The position numbers and the translations under genes are program-made. Shown here piece by piece: positions 17,222 to 24,624 of a stretch of 64,000 nt of DNA (positions are counted from its first letter, which is position 1; the number at the start of each line of letters is the position of its first letter). This DNA comes from Streptomyces sp. 130. Its GTDB lineage: Bacteria; Actinomycetota; Actinomycetes; Streptomycetales; Streptomycetaceae. The notes under the pieces are model-generated. The model had not been told where the DNA came from and ran no database searches. It saw only the letters and a program-made list of their open reading frames with translations. Location of the stretch: positions 1-64,000 of the forward strand of contig NZ_VJNO01000009.1 of assembly GCF_007096885.1 (NCBI RefSeq), written 5' to 3'.

Positions 17222-18396
17222 GAGGAGGCCACCTCGCTGAGCGCCCAGGGCGCGCCGAGTTCGGAGAAGAGCGCGAGGGTCTCGGCGCCGGACGCGACCA
17301 GGGCGTCGATGCCGCGCACCACCCGGCGGGTGGCGCCGGTGCCGGGCACGGGGACGGTGTGCCAGGCGCCGGACGGCAGGGGGCGCGGTTCGGGCGCGGT
17401 GCGTACGGCCTCCACGACCTCCATGAAGGCGCCGGTGCGCTCCGGCGGTACGAGGAGCGGGGTGCCGTCCGTCAGGTGGGCGACCAGGTTCTCCAGGAGG
17501 TCGGTGCGCCCGTGCACGGTCTCCAGGGGGCCGTGTCCGGCGCGCTGGACGAGGACGCGGTCCTGCTTGTACCAGAAGGTGACCCGGCCCCGGTCGCCGT
17601 GGACGATGACGTACGGCTCCCCCGCCTGTTCCGCGCAGAGGGTGACGGCGGCGGTGACGGGCGGCCCGGACGCGGTGGTGACGCGTAGGCAGGAGGTGTC
17701 GTCGGCCTCGATGTCGTGGGCCCGGAAGAGCTCGGTGTCGATGGCGGTGACGTCCTCGGCGGTGGTGCCGGCGAGTTCGAGGGCGGTGGCGACGGCGTGG
17801 GCGAGCGGGTTGGTGAGGACGCCGTCCACCACGTCGGTGTCCCCGATGCGGCGCCGCCCGGCCCAGGGGGCCCGCCGGTAGTAGGCGTCGTCGCGGACCC
17901 AGGCGCCTGCCGCCGCGTAACCCCGGACGGTGCCGATGGCGCCGGCGGCGACGAGTTCCCGGATGGCGGGGACGGCGTGCGAGCCGAAGGACTGGAAGCC
18001 GACCTGGCAGGCGGTGCCCGCCTCCCGCACCCCGGCGAGGATGCGGTCGAAGTCGGCGCGGGTGGCGGCGGGCGGTTTCTCCAGGAGGAGGTGCACGCCG
18101 CGCCCGGCGGCGGTCAGGGCGAGGGCGGTGTGGGTCTGGATGGGGGTGCAGATGACGGCGGCACGGGCCCCGGTGGAGTCCAGGAGGGCGCCGAAGTCGG
18201 CGGACTGCTCGGGGGGTTCGTCCGCGAAGGCGTCGAGCTCGGTGGCGTCGAGCGGGGTGAGCTCGCAGATGCCGGCCAGGCGGACGAGGCCCTGGTGCTG
18301 GAGGCGGCGGATGTTGGCGAGGTGCCAGCGGCCGTGGCCCCGGGCGCCCGCGAGGACGATCGGGACGGGGGTGGCGGTGGGGGGCAGCGAGGTCAT
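17218..18396 (-). CDS. Gfo/Idh/MocA family sugar oxidoreductase
   Basis: 392 aa. The N-terminal Rossmann domain (VPIVLAGARGHGRWHLANIRRL) has the EKPPA turn (LLLEKPPAATRADF) that marks the family, followed by the C-terminal alpha/beta substrate domain with GDTDVVDGVLTNPLAHAVATALEL. It probably oxidises or reduces an imported sugar with NAD(P). L-arabinose 1-dehydrogenase of Azospirillum belongs to this superfamily. ATG 18396 has GAAGGGG 8 nt upstream. GTG 18405 would overlap the permease stop but is too close to the ribosome site. ATGA overlap with DUF6807. Confidence 0.88.
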   Translation of the reverse strand: MTSLPPTATPVPIVLAGARGHGRWHLANIRRLQHQGLVRLAGICELTPLDATELDAFADEPPEQSADFGALLDSTGARAAVICTPIQTHTALALTAAGRGVHLLLEKPPAATRADFDRILAGVREAGTACQVGFQSFGSHAVPAIRELVAAGAIGTVRGYAAAGAWVRDDAYYRRAPWAGRRRIGDTDVVDGVLTNPLAHAVATALELAGTTAEDVTAIDTELFRAHDIEADDTSCLRVTTASGPPVTAAVTLCAEQAGEPYVIVHGDRGRVTFWYKQDRVLVQRAGHGPLETVHGRTDLLENLVAHLTDGTPLLVPPERTGAFMEVVEAVRTAPEPRPLPSGAWHTVPVPGTGATRRVVRGIDALVASGAETLALFSELGAPWALSEVASS

Positions 18397-18401
18397 GTCC
18401 G

Positions 18402-19319
18402 TCACCCCTTCACGGCGCCGGCGCTGAAGCCGGTGATCAGCCACTTCTGGATGAAGGCGAAGACGATCACCACGGGCACCGCGGCGATCACCCCGCCCGC
18501 GGCGAGCGCGCCCAGGTCGACGCTGTCCGCGCCGATGAGGGTGTTCAGGCCGACCGGGATCGTCTGCTTGTCCTGCTCGCTGAGGAACATCAGCGCGAAC
18601 AGGAAGTGGTTCCAGCTGTGCACGAAGGCGAACGAGCCGACGGCGATGAGGCCGGGGCGCAGCAGCGGCAGCACGACCGCGCAGAAGGCCCGGAAGCGCG
18701 AGCAGCCGTCCACCCAGGCGGCCTCCTCCAGGGAGGGCGGCACGTTCTTGATGAATCCGCTGATCAGGATGATGGAGAGCGGCAGCTGGAAGACCGTCTC
18801 GGCGATGACCACGCTCCCCAGGGAGTTGATCATCTGGAGGTTCTTGAAGATCTCGAAGAGCGGGACGAGCATCAGGGCGCCGGGGATGAACTGCGAGCAG
18901 AGCAGCGCCAGCATGAAGCCGTTCTTGATCTTGAAGTCGAACCGGGCGAGGGCGTAGCCGCCGGCCAGTGCGACGAGGGTCGTGGCGACCAGGGTGCAGA
19001 CGCCGACGATCATGCTGTTCTGGAAGAAGACGGCGAAGCTGCGTTCGTTCCAGACCTTGGAGAAGTGCTCCCCGGTCATCGGCCACGGCACCAGCGAGGT
19101 GGAGCCCGCGGGCCGTACGGCGAAGAGGAACATCCAGTAGAACGGGACGAGCGTGAAGATCAGGTAGATGCCCAGGGGCACGTAGATCTGCCAGCGCGGT
19201 ACGTCGTCGAAGGCGCGTTCGCGGCCGGGCCTGCGGCGGGGCCTGGCGGGCGGCGGGCCCTCGGGGGCGGCCGGCCGTGCGGCGTGGGTGCCGTTCTTCT
19301 CGGCGAGGGCGGCAGTCAC
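18402..19319 (-). CDS. Carbohydrate ABC permease (MalG-like)
   Basis: 305 aa, a CUT1 inner-membrane permease with about six membrane segments. A cytoplasmic N-terminal tail rich in Arg/Pro (residues 15-40) precedes WQIYVPLGIYLIFTLVPFYWMFLFAV. The EAA loop that docks the ATPase is EAAWVDGCSRFRAFCAVVLPLLRPG. It starts within the stop of the MalF-like gene (ATGA). No ATPase gene is present. Streptomyces CUT1 systems typically share the MsiK ATPase. Confidence 0.93.
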   Translation of the reverse strand: MTAALAEKNGTHAARPAAPEGPPPARPRRRPGRERAFDDVPRWQIYVPLGIYLIFTLVPFYWMFLFAVRPAGSTSLVPWPMTGEHFSKVWNERSFAVFFQNSMIVGVCTLVATTLVALAGGYALARFDFKIKNGFMLALLCSQFIPGALMLVPLFEIFKNLQMINSLGSVVIAETVFQLPLSIILISGFIKNVPPSLEEAAWVDGCSRFRAFCAVVLPLLRPGLIAVGSFAFVHSWNHFLFALMFLSEQDKQTIPVGLNTLIGADSVDLGALAAGGVIAAVPVVIVFAFIQKWLITGFSAGAVKG

Positions 19320-20245
19320 TTGTGGTCGCCTCCGAACTTGCTCAGGCGCAGATAGACGATCGAGCAGAAGAGGAGGATCACGAAGGCGACGGTGGTGAGC
19401 GCGGAGGCGTAGCCGAAGTCGTGGCCCTCGATGCCGGTGTTGGCGACGTAGAGCGGCAGGGTGGTGGTCTCGCCGGCCGGTCCGCCGCCGGTCAGGGTGT
19501 AGAGCAGGTCGACGTTGTTGAACTCCCAGACCCCGCGCAGCAGCGTGGACAGGATGATCGCGTCCCGCAGGTGGGGCAGGGTGATGTGGAAGAACTGCCG
19601 CATCCGTCCGGCGCCGTCCACGGCGGCGGCCTCGTACAGCTCCTTGGAGACGGACTGGAGGTCGGCGAGGATGAGGATGGCGAAGAAGGGGACGCCGCGC
19701 CAGAGTTCGGAGACGGTCGCGGCCCAGAAGACGGTGCCGGTGTCGGAGAGCACCGAGGTGCCGTACTCACCGATCCCGGCGTCCGCGAGGTAGCGGCTGA
19801 AGCCGGTCGAGGAGTTGTAGAGCAGAATCCAGATGGTGCTGGTCAGCACCCCGGAGACGGCCCACGGCGAGAAGACCATGGCGCGGGAGATGCCCCGGCC
19901 GATGAAGCTCTGGTTGACGATCAGGGCCAGTGCGAGCCCCAGCGTGAGCTGGAGCGCGACCTGCACGAAGACCCACTGGGCGCTGAAGCCGAGCGTCGTC
20001 CAGAACTGGTCGTCCTCGGTGAAGATCCGGGTGAAGTTGTCGAAGCCGGCGAAGCCGTTCCGCCACGGCTTGGTGACGTTGTAGTTCTGCAGGCTGTAGT
20101 AGAAGACGCTGACCACCGGATAGGCGATGAAGCCGAGCATCAGCAGCCCCGCGGGGGCGATCAGCAGATACGGCAGCCTGCGGGGGCTCGCGGAGCGGCG
20201 CCTGGGCACCTTGGGCGGTGTGGCCGCGGCGGAGGCTTGGGCCAT
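19316..20245 (-). CDS. Sugar ABC permease (MalF-like)
   Basis: 309 aa, with six predicted membrane segments starting LPYLLIAPAGLLMLGFIAYPVVSVFYYSL. The EAA loop is EAAAVDGAGRMRQFFHITLPHLRDA. With the MalG-like protein it forms the channel for oligosaccharide uptake. It is the first gene of the pectin operon, and the 143-bp region before it contains a perfect 18-bp palindrome and a LacI-like core, so it is the expected control point. Confidence 0.93.
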   Translation of the reverse strand: MAQASAAATPPKVPRRRSASPRRLPYLLIAPAGLLMLGFIAYPVVSVFYYSLQNYNVTKPWRNGFAGFDNFTRIFTEDDQFWTTLGFSAQWVFVQVALQLTLGLALALIVNQSFIGRGISRAMVFSPWAVSGVLTSTIWILLYNSSTGFSRYLADAGIGEYGTSVLSDTGTVFWAATVSELWRGVPFFAILILADLQSVSKELYEAAAVDGAGRMRQFFHITLPHLRDAIILSTLLRGVWEFNNVDLLYTLTGGGPAGETTTLPLYVANTGIEGHDFGYASALTTVAFVILLFCSIVYLRLSKFGGDHK

Positions 20246-20321
20246 GACACGTCTCCGTTCTCTCTGTACGGGGGTGCGGGTGGTGCGGTGTTACGCGGCG
20301 GAGCCGGTGGTGCGTGTAGTA

Positions 20322-20333
20322 CGCAAGCGCTTC
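20322..20333. promoter_or_regulatory. LacI-type operator-like element upstream of transporter operon
   Basis: The minus strand reads GAAGCGCTTGCG, identical to the element at 8346-8357, 77 bp before the MalF-like start. Confidence 0.4.
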
Positions 20334-20341
20334 CCGCATGG

Positions 20342-20359
20342 TGTTCGGCATGCCGAACA
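20342..20359. promoter_or_regulatory. Perfect 18-bp palindrome, candidate IclR operator
   Basis: TGTTCGGCATGCCGAACA is fully self-complementary. It lies 97 bp upstream of the transporter/pectinase operon and shares 15 of 18 positions with 5882-5899 beside the iclR gene. It is probably the second site of the same regulator. Confidence 0.65.
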
Positions 20360-20388
20360 AGGGGGCGCCGGAATTCCTGAGGGGCCGT

Positions 20389-22116
20389 TCAGCCGGCGTA
20401 CGGGTCGGGCACTTCTCCCGGCCGGGCCAGGAAGGCGAAGTCGCAGCCGGTGTCGGCCTGGGTGATCTGGTCCTGGTAGAGCGCCTGGTAGCCGCGCTCG
20501 TACCGGACGGGCGGCGGGGTCCACTCGGCGCGGCGGCGCGCCAGCTCCTCGTCGGGCACGTCGAGGTTCAGCAGCCGCGCCTCGACGTCCAGGGTGACGA
20601 GGTCACCGGTGCGGACGAGGGCGAGGGGCCCGCCGACGTAGGACTCGGGCGCGATGTGCAGCACGCACGCCCCGTAGCTGGTGCCGCTCATCCGGGCGTC
20701 GGAGAGCCTGACCATGTCCCGTACACCCTGCTTGAGCAGGTAGTCGGGGATCGGCAGCATGCCGTACTCGGGCATCCCGGGACCGCCCTTGGGGCCCGCG
20801 TTGCGCAGGACCAGGACGTGGTCGGGGGTGAGCGCGAGCGCCGGGTCGTTGATGGTGCGCTGCATCTCCTTGTAGTCGTCGAAGACGACCGCGGGCCCGG
20901 TGTGGCGCAGCAGGTGCGGCTCGGCGGCGATGTGCTTGATGACGGCGCCGTCCGGGCAGAGGTTGCCGCGCAGCACCGCCACGCCGCCCTCGTCCGCGAG
21001 CGGGTTGGAGCGCTCCCGTATGACGTCGTCGTTGTGCACGAGCGCCCCGTCGAGCTGTTCGCGCAGCGTGTCGTGGGCGACGGTGGGCCGGTCCAGGTGG
21101 AGGACGTCGGCGATCCGGGCCAGGAAGCCGGGGAGCCCGCCGGCGAAGTGGAAGTCCTCCATCAGGTACTTCCCGCCGGGGCGCAGGTTGGCCAGGACCG
21201 GGACGGTGCGGGCGATGCGGTCGAAGTCGTCCAGGGTGAGCTTGATCCCGGAGCGGCCGGCCATCGCGATGAGGTGGATGACCGCGTTGGTGGACCCGCC
21301 GAGCGCGAGGACGGTCGCGACGGCGTCCTCGTAGGCATCGGCCGTGAGGATCTGCGACAGCTTCCGCTGCTGCCACACCAGTTCGACGATGCGCAGTCCG
21401 GACGCGGCGGCCATCCGGTCGTGCCCGGAGTCGACGGCGGGGATCGAGGAGGCGCCGGGGACGGTGACGCCCAGCGCCTCGGCGGCGGCGGTGAGGGTGG
21501 ACGCGGTGCCCATGGTCATGCAGTGGCCGGGCGAGCGGGCGAGGCCGTTCTCCAGCTCGCCCATCTCGCAGTCACCGATGAGCCCGGCGCGCTTGTCGTC
21601 CCAGTACTTCCACATGTCGGTCCCGGAGCCCAGGACCTCGTTGCGCCAGTGCCCCGGCAGCATCGGCCCGGCCGGTACGAAGACGGCCGGCAGGTCCACG
21701 GACGCGGCGCCCATCAGCAGCGCCGGGGTGGACTTGTCGCAGCCGCCGAGCAGCACCGCCCCGTCGACGGGGTAGGAGCGCAGCAGCTCCTCGGTCTCCA
21801 TCGCCAGCATGTTGCGGTAGAGCATGGGGGTCGGCTTCTGGAAGGTCTCCGAGAGCGTGGAGACCGGGAACTCCAGCGGGAAGCCGCCCGCCTGCCAGAC
21901 CCCGCGCTTCACGGCCTGCGCCCGGTCGCGCAGGTGTACGTGGCAGGGGTTGATGTCCGACCAGGTGTTGAGGATCGCCACGACCGGCTTGCCCAGGTGC
22001 TCCTCGGGGAGGTAGCCGAGCTGGCGGGTGCGGGCGCGGTGGCTGAACGAGCGGAGCCCGTCGGTGCCGTACCACTGGTGGCTGCGCAGTTCCTCGGGGG
22101 CGATGCGGCCGGTCAT
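20389..22116 (-). CDS. IlvD/Edd family sugar-acid dehydratase (arabinonate/xylonate type)
   Basis: 575 aa. Cys58 (NPC), Cys126 (GGCDK) and Cys199 (GHC) fall where the [2Fe-2S] ligands of characterised L-arabinonate dehydratases lie. EELRSHQWYGTDGLRSFSHRAR and VKRGVWQAGGFPLEFP also match that sugar-acid branch rather than biosynthetic IlvD. It converts an aldonate to its 2-keto-3-deoxy acid. Arabinonate or xylonate is most likely, galactonate possible. ATG 22116 overlaps the DHDPS-family stop (ATGA). Third gene of the GntR operon. Confidence 0.88.
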   Translation of the reverse strand: MTGRIAPEELRSHQWYGTDGLRSFSHRARTRQLGYLPEEHLGKPVVAILNTWSDINPCHVHLRDRAQAVKRGVWQAGGFPLEFPVSTLSETFQKPTPMLYRNMLAMETEELLRSYPVDGAVLLGGCDKSTPALLMGAASVDLPAVFVPAGPMLPGHWRNEVLGSGTDMWKYWDDKRAGLIGDCEMGELENGLARSPGHCMTMGTASTLTAAAEALGVTVPGASSIPAVDSGHDRMAAASGLRIVELVWQQRKLSQILTADAYEDAVATVLALGGSTNAVIHLIAMAGRSGIKLTLDDFDRIARTVPVLANLRPGGKYLMEDFHFAGGLPGFLARIADVLHLDRPTVAHDTLREQLDGALVHNDDVIRERSNPLADEGGVAVLRGNLCPDGAVIKHIAAEPHLLRHTGPAVVFDDYKEMQRTINDPALALTPDHVLVLRNAGPKGGPGMPEYGMLPIPDYLLKQGVRDMVRLSDARMSGTSYGACVLHIAPESYVGGPLALVRTGDLVTLDVEARLLNLDVPDEELARRRAEWTPPPVRYERGYQALYQDQITQADTGCDFAFLARPGEVPDPYAG

Positions 22117-23015
22117 ATGGACCACCCGGCGATCTGGTCGGCCACCTCGGCGCGCTGGGCCTCGGGCAGCACCCGGCTGGGCGGGCGCACCGAGCGGTCG
22201 CACAGCCCGAGGGCGGCCAGGGCCTCCTTGACGACGGTGACGTTGTTGGCGGACTGGCGGTCGGCGCGCAGCTCCTCGAAGCGGCGGATCTGCTCCCAGA
22301 CCTTCATGGCCGCCGGGTGGTCGCCTGCCCGCAGCGCCTCCAGCATGGCCAGCGAGACGCCGGGCGCCACGTTGACGAGCCCGGAGGTGAAGCCGGTGGC
22401 GCCGGCCGAGAAGTAGGCCGGGGCGTACAGCTCGGCGAGCCCGGCGATCCAGACGAAACGTTCCAGCCCGGCGTCGCGGGCGAAGGCGGCGAAGCGGGCC
22501 GCGTCCGGCACCGCGTACTTGACGCCGATGACGTTGGGGCAGCTGTCGGCGAGCACGGCCAGGCAGGAGCCGTCCAGGTGCGGGTTGCGGATGTACGGGA
22601 CGACGCCGAGTCCGGGGACGGCCTCCGCGATGGCCCGGTGGTAGTCGATCCAGCCGTCCTGCGAGACGTACGGGTGGACGGGCTGGTGGACCATCACCAT
22701 CTCGGCCCCGGCGTCCCGGGCGTGCTCGGCGGCGGCGACGGCGGTCGGCACGTCGTGCCCGACGCCGACCAGGACCGTGGCACGGCCGCCGGCCTCGTCG
22801 ATGGTCAGCTCGGTGACGGTGCGCCGCTCCTCGGGGGTGAGCGCGTAGAACTCCCCGGTGTTGCCGTTCGGGGTGACGATGCGCACGCCGCCGTCGAGCA
22901 GTCTCCGCAGCAGGGCGCGGTGCGCCGTCGTGTCGACGGTCCCGTCCCCGGCGAACGGGGTGACCGGGATCGCCACGACATCTGCGAGGGCCGCCTTCAG
23001 CGGTGTGAGGTCCAT
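22113..23015 (-). CDS. DHDPS/NAL family aldolase or dehydratase
   Basis: 300 aa, a class I TIM barrel. The Schiff-base Lys is in PNVIGVKYAVPD and the catalytic Tyr in GVVPYIRNP. NGNTGEFYALTPEERR replaces the GTTGE loop of lysine-pathway DapA. Coupled to the IlvD/Edd dehydratase, it probably processes a 2-keto-3-deoxy acid, either dehydrating it to alpha-ketoglutaric semialdehyde or cleaving it by retro-aldol. ATG 23015 has GAAAGG upstream. GTG 23048 would overlap the GntR stop as GTGA and is a real alternative. Confidence 0.85.
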   Translation of the reverse strand: MDLTPLKAALADVVAIPVTPFAGDGTVDTTAHRALLRRLLDGGVRIVTPNGNTGEFYALTPEERRTVTELTIDEAGGRATVLVGVGHDVPTAVAAAEHARDAGAEMVMVHQPVHPYVSQDGWIDYHRAIAEAVPGLGVVPYIRNPHLDGSCLAVLADSCPNVIGVKYAVPDAARFAAFARDAGLERFVWIAGLAELYAPAYFSAGATGFTSGLVNVAPGVSLAMLEALRAGDHPAAMKVWEQIRRFEELRADRQSANNVTVVKEALAALGLCDRSVRPPSRVLPEAQRAEVADQIAGWSI

Positions 23016-23044
23016 GCGGACTGGCCTTTCGTCGGTGTGCCGGT

Positions 23045-23701
23045 TCACGCCGCGCCGCCCCCGTCCTCGTCGTCGGGGAAGGCGCGGCGGACGAACGACG
23101 CGATGTGGTCGTGCAGGGCCCCGGCCGCCGCGTCCGCGTCGTCGGCGAGCGCGAGCCGCAGGATCTCCCGGTGCTCGGCCGCCTCCCGCTCCCAGGAGGG
23201 GATGGTGGACCAGGCGACCGTGGAGACGAGCGCCGCCTGGTCGCGGACCTCGTCGAGCATCCGGGCCAGCAGCGGGTTGCCGCAGGGCAGGTAGAGCGCG
23301 CGGTGGAAGTCCCGGTTGGCGAGCGACCGGTCGGCCTTGTCGCCCGCCGAGTCCGCCCGCTCCAGGGCCTCCTGCGCCTCGTCGAGCGACGCCTTGCGGG
23401 TGATCGAGCGGCGCAGCGCCTCGGGCTCGAGCAGCAGCCGTACGTCGTACACCTCGCGGGCCATGGCCGCGTCGACCAGCCGGACGGTGGCGCCCTTGTA
23501 CTGGCTCATGACGACGAGTCCGGTGCCGGCGAGGGTCTTCAGCGCCTCGCGGACGGGGGTCTTGGAGACCCCGAACTGCGCGGCGAGCTCGGTCTCCACG
23601 AGCGCCTGCCCCGGCCTCAGTTGTGCCGTGAGGATCGCGTGCTTGACCGCCTCCAGCACGTACTGGGTGCGGGACGGAATCGGGGTGGGCGCAAAGGTCA
23701 T
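23045..23701 (-). CDS. GntR/FadR-type regulator (FCD domain)
   Basis: 218 aa. The winged helix-turn-helix (VETELAAQFGVSKTPVREALKTL, residues 35-57) is joined to an all-helical FCD ligand domain (residues about 75-205) with metal/ligand residues in NRDFHRAL and AEHREIL. FCD regulators usually bind sugar acids. It is first in the operon with the DHDPS-family and IlvD/Edd genes, so it probably senses their substrate. Two dyads (23732-23747 and 23788-23810) upstream are candidate autoregulatory sites. Confidence 0.9.
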   Translation of the reverse strand: MTFAPTPIPSRTQYVLEAVKHAILTAQLRPGQALVETELAAQFGVSKTPVREALKTLAGTGLVVMSQYKGATVRLVDAAMAREVYDVRLLLEPEALRRSITRKASLDEAQEALERADSAGDKADRSLANRDFHRALYLPCGNPLLARMLDEVRDQAALVSTVAWSTIPSWEREAAEHREILRLALADDADAAAGALHDHIASFVRRAFPDDEDGGGAA

Positions 23702-23731
23702 GGGTGCAGGGCTCTCACATCTCGCGTATCG

Positions 23732-23747
23732 CGTCTCATATATGACG
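23732..23747. promoter_or_regulatory. Candidate GntR operator
   Basis: CGTC-N2-ATAT-N2-GACG dyad, 31 bp upstream of the GntR ATG. It resembles the dyad before the KDG dehydratase gene at 26794-26811 (shared CGTC...CATAT). Confidence 0.4.
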
Positions 23748-23787
23748 TACGGAGTACGACGCGATGAAGCTAGGGCCGCCGCGAATG

Positions 23788-23810
23788 TTTCGTCAACGCT
23801 TCTGACGAAA
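23788..23810. promoter_or_regulatory. TTTCGTCA-N7-TGACGAAA inverted repeat
   Basis: Perfect 8-bp arms around a 7-nt spacer, 87 bp upstream of the GntR gene. A regulator-binding dyad is more likely than a terminator, as no gene ends here. Confidence 0.5.
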
Positions 23811-24110
23811 GAACTTCGTGGAACGAGGACATGTGCCGTACACGGATTGCGGTGTGCCCGCCGGAAGTTCACCGGCGCGGGGCATCCGCCCGGGCCGCGC
23901 CGGGACCTCGGCCGCCGGCCTGGCCGCCTGACGAACGCGCAGGTCAGGAAGGCGAGATGGCGGGGCCGGCCGTAGCGCTCCGGGCGCGGCCTCCTCCGCC
24001 TCGGACACGATGCCGTACGCCGCGCTCAACGGGGCGGCGCCGTACGCCGTCGCGGTCGGCCTGTTCGCGGGCGCGCCGATGCCCCGGCTGCCGGGGCGGG
24101 TGTCCGCGGG

Positions 24111-24510
24111 GCGGCCGGGATCGCGGTGGAGCGGCGGGCTCGCGCCGGCCCGCACGGTGGCACCCGGGCGGGAGCGGGACCAGTGGCGCGGTGTCCGGGA
24201 TCGCGGTGGAGCGGCGGGCTCGCGCCGGCCCGCACGGTGGCACCCGGGCGGGAGCGGGACCGGGAGCGCGGCGTCCGGAAGCGCGGTGGAGCGGCGGGCT
24301 CATGCCGGCCCGCACGGTGGCACCCGGGCGGGAACGGGACCGGGAGCGCGGCGTCCGGAAGCGCGGTAGAGCGGCGGGCTCGTGCCCGCCCGCGCGGCGG
24401 CACCCGGGCGGGAGCGGGACCGGTGGCGCGGTGTCCGGGATCGCGGTGGGGCGGCGGGCTCGTGCCGGCCCGCGCGGCGGCACCCGGGCGGGAGCGGGGC
24501 CGGTGGCGTG
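24111..24510. repeat. Five 80-bp tandem repeats
   Basis: GCGGCGGGCT recurs at 24131, 24211, 24291, 24371 and 24451, exactly 80 bp apart, with long flanking identity. Two unit subtypes alternate (GTGTCCGGGATCG and GCGTCCGGAAGCG junctions). Because 80 is not divisible by 3 no constant peptide can be encoded. It lies just past the end of the 392-aa gene. Confidence 0.9.
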
Positions 24511-24624
24511 GGTGGACGCGTCACGGTGCGGCTGCCGCCCGTGGGCGCGGGGGCGGTGCCGACGGCGGCGCTGCCGCTGGTGACGGGCCGGCGGGGCCCC
24601 CTGGCACCCGCCGGCCCGCCCGTC

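Larger units (their letters stand above)
23702..24624. other. 923-bp non-coding region
   Basis: It holds the GntR promoter region with two dyads (to about 23810), a GC-rich stretch (23820-24110) in which I see no credible gene, and an 80-bp tandem array (24111-24510). Open frames here lack family signal and ribosome sites. Confidence 0.6.

Noticed and set aside
17911..17925. Possible TTA (bldA-dependent) codon in the Gfo/Idh/MocA gene
   Set aside because: The TAA on the plus strand is out of frame; the codons there read GGT TAC GCG. The other such spots I checked (near 25190 and 39100) were also out of frame.
24010..24369. Open frame starting MPYAALNGAAPYAVAVG
   Set aside because: It runs into the 80-bp repeats, has no ribosome site and no recognisable domain.
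24111..24510. Possible CRISPR array in the 80-bp repeats
   Set aside because: The units are contiguous 80-mers with no unique spacers and no cas genes are nearby.
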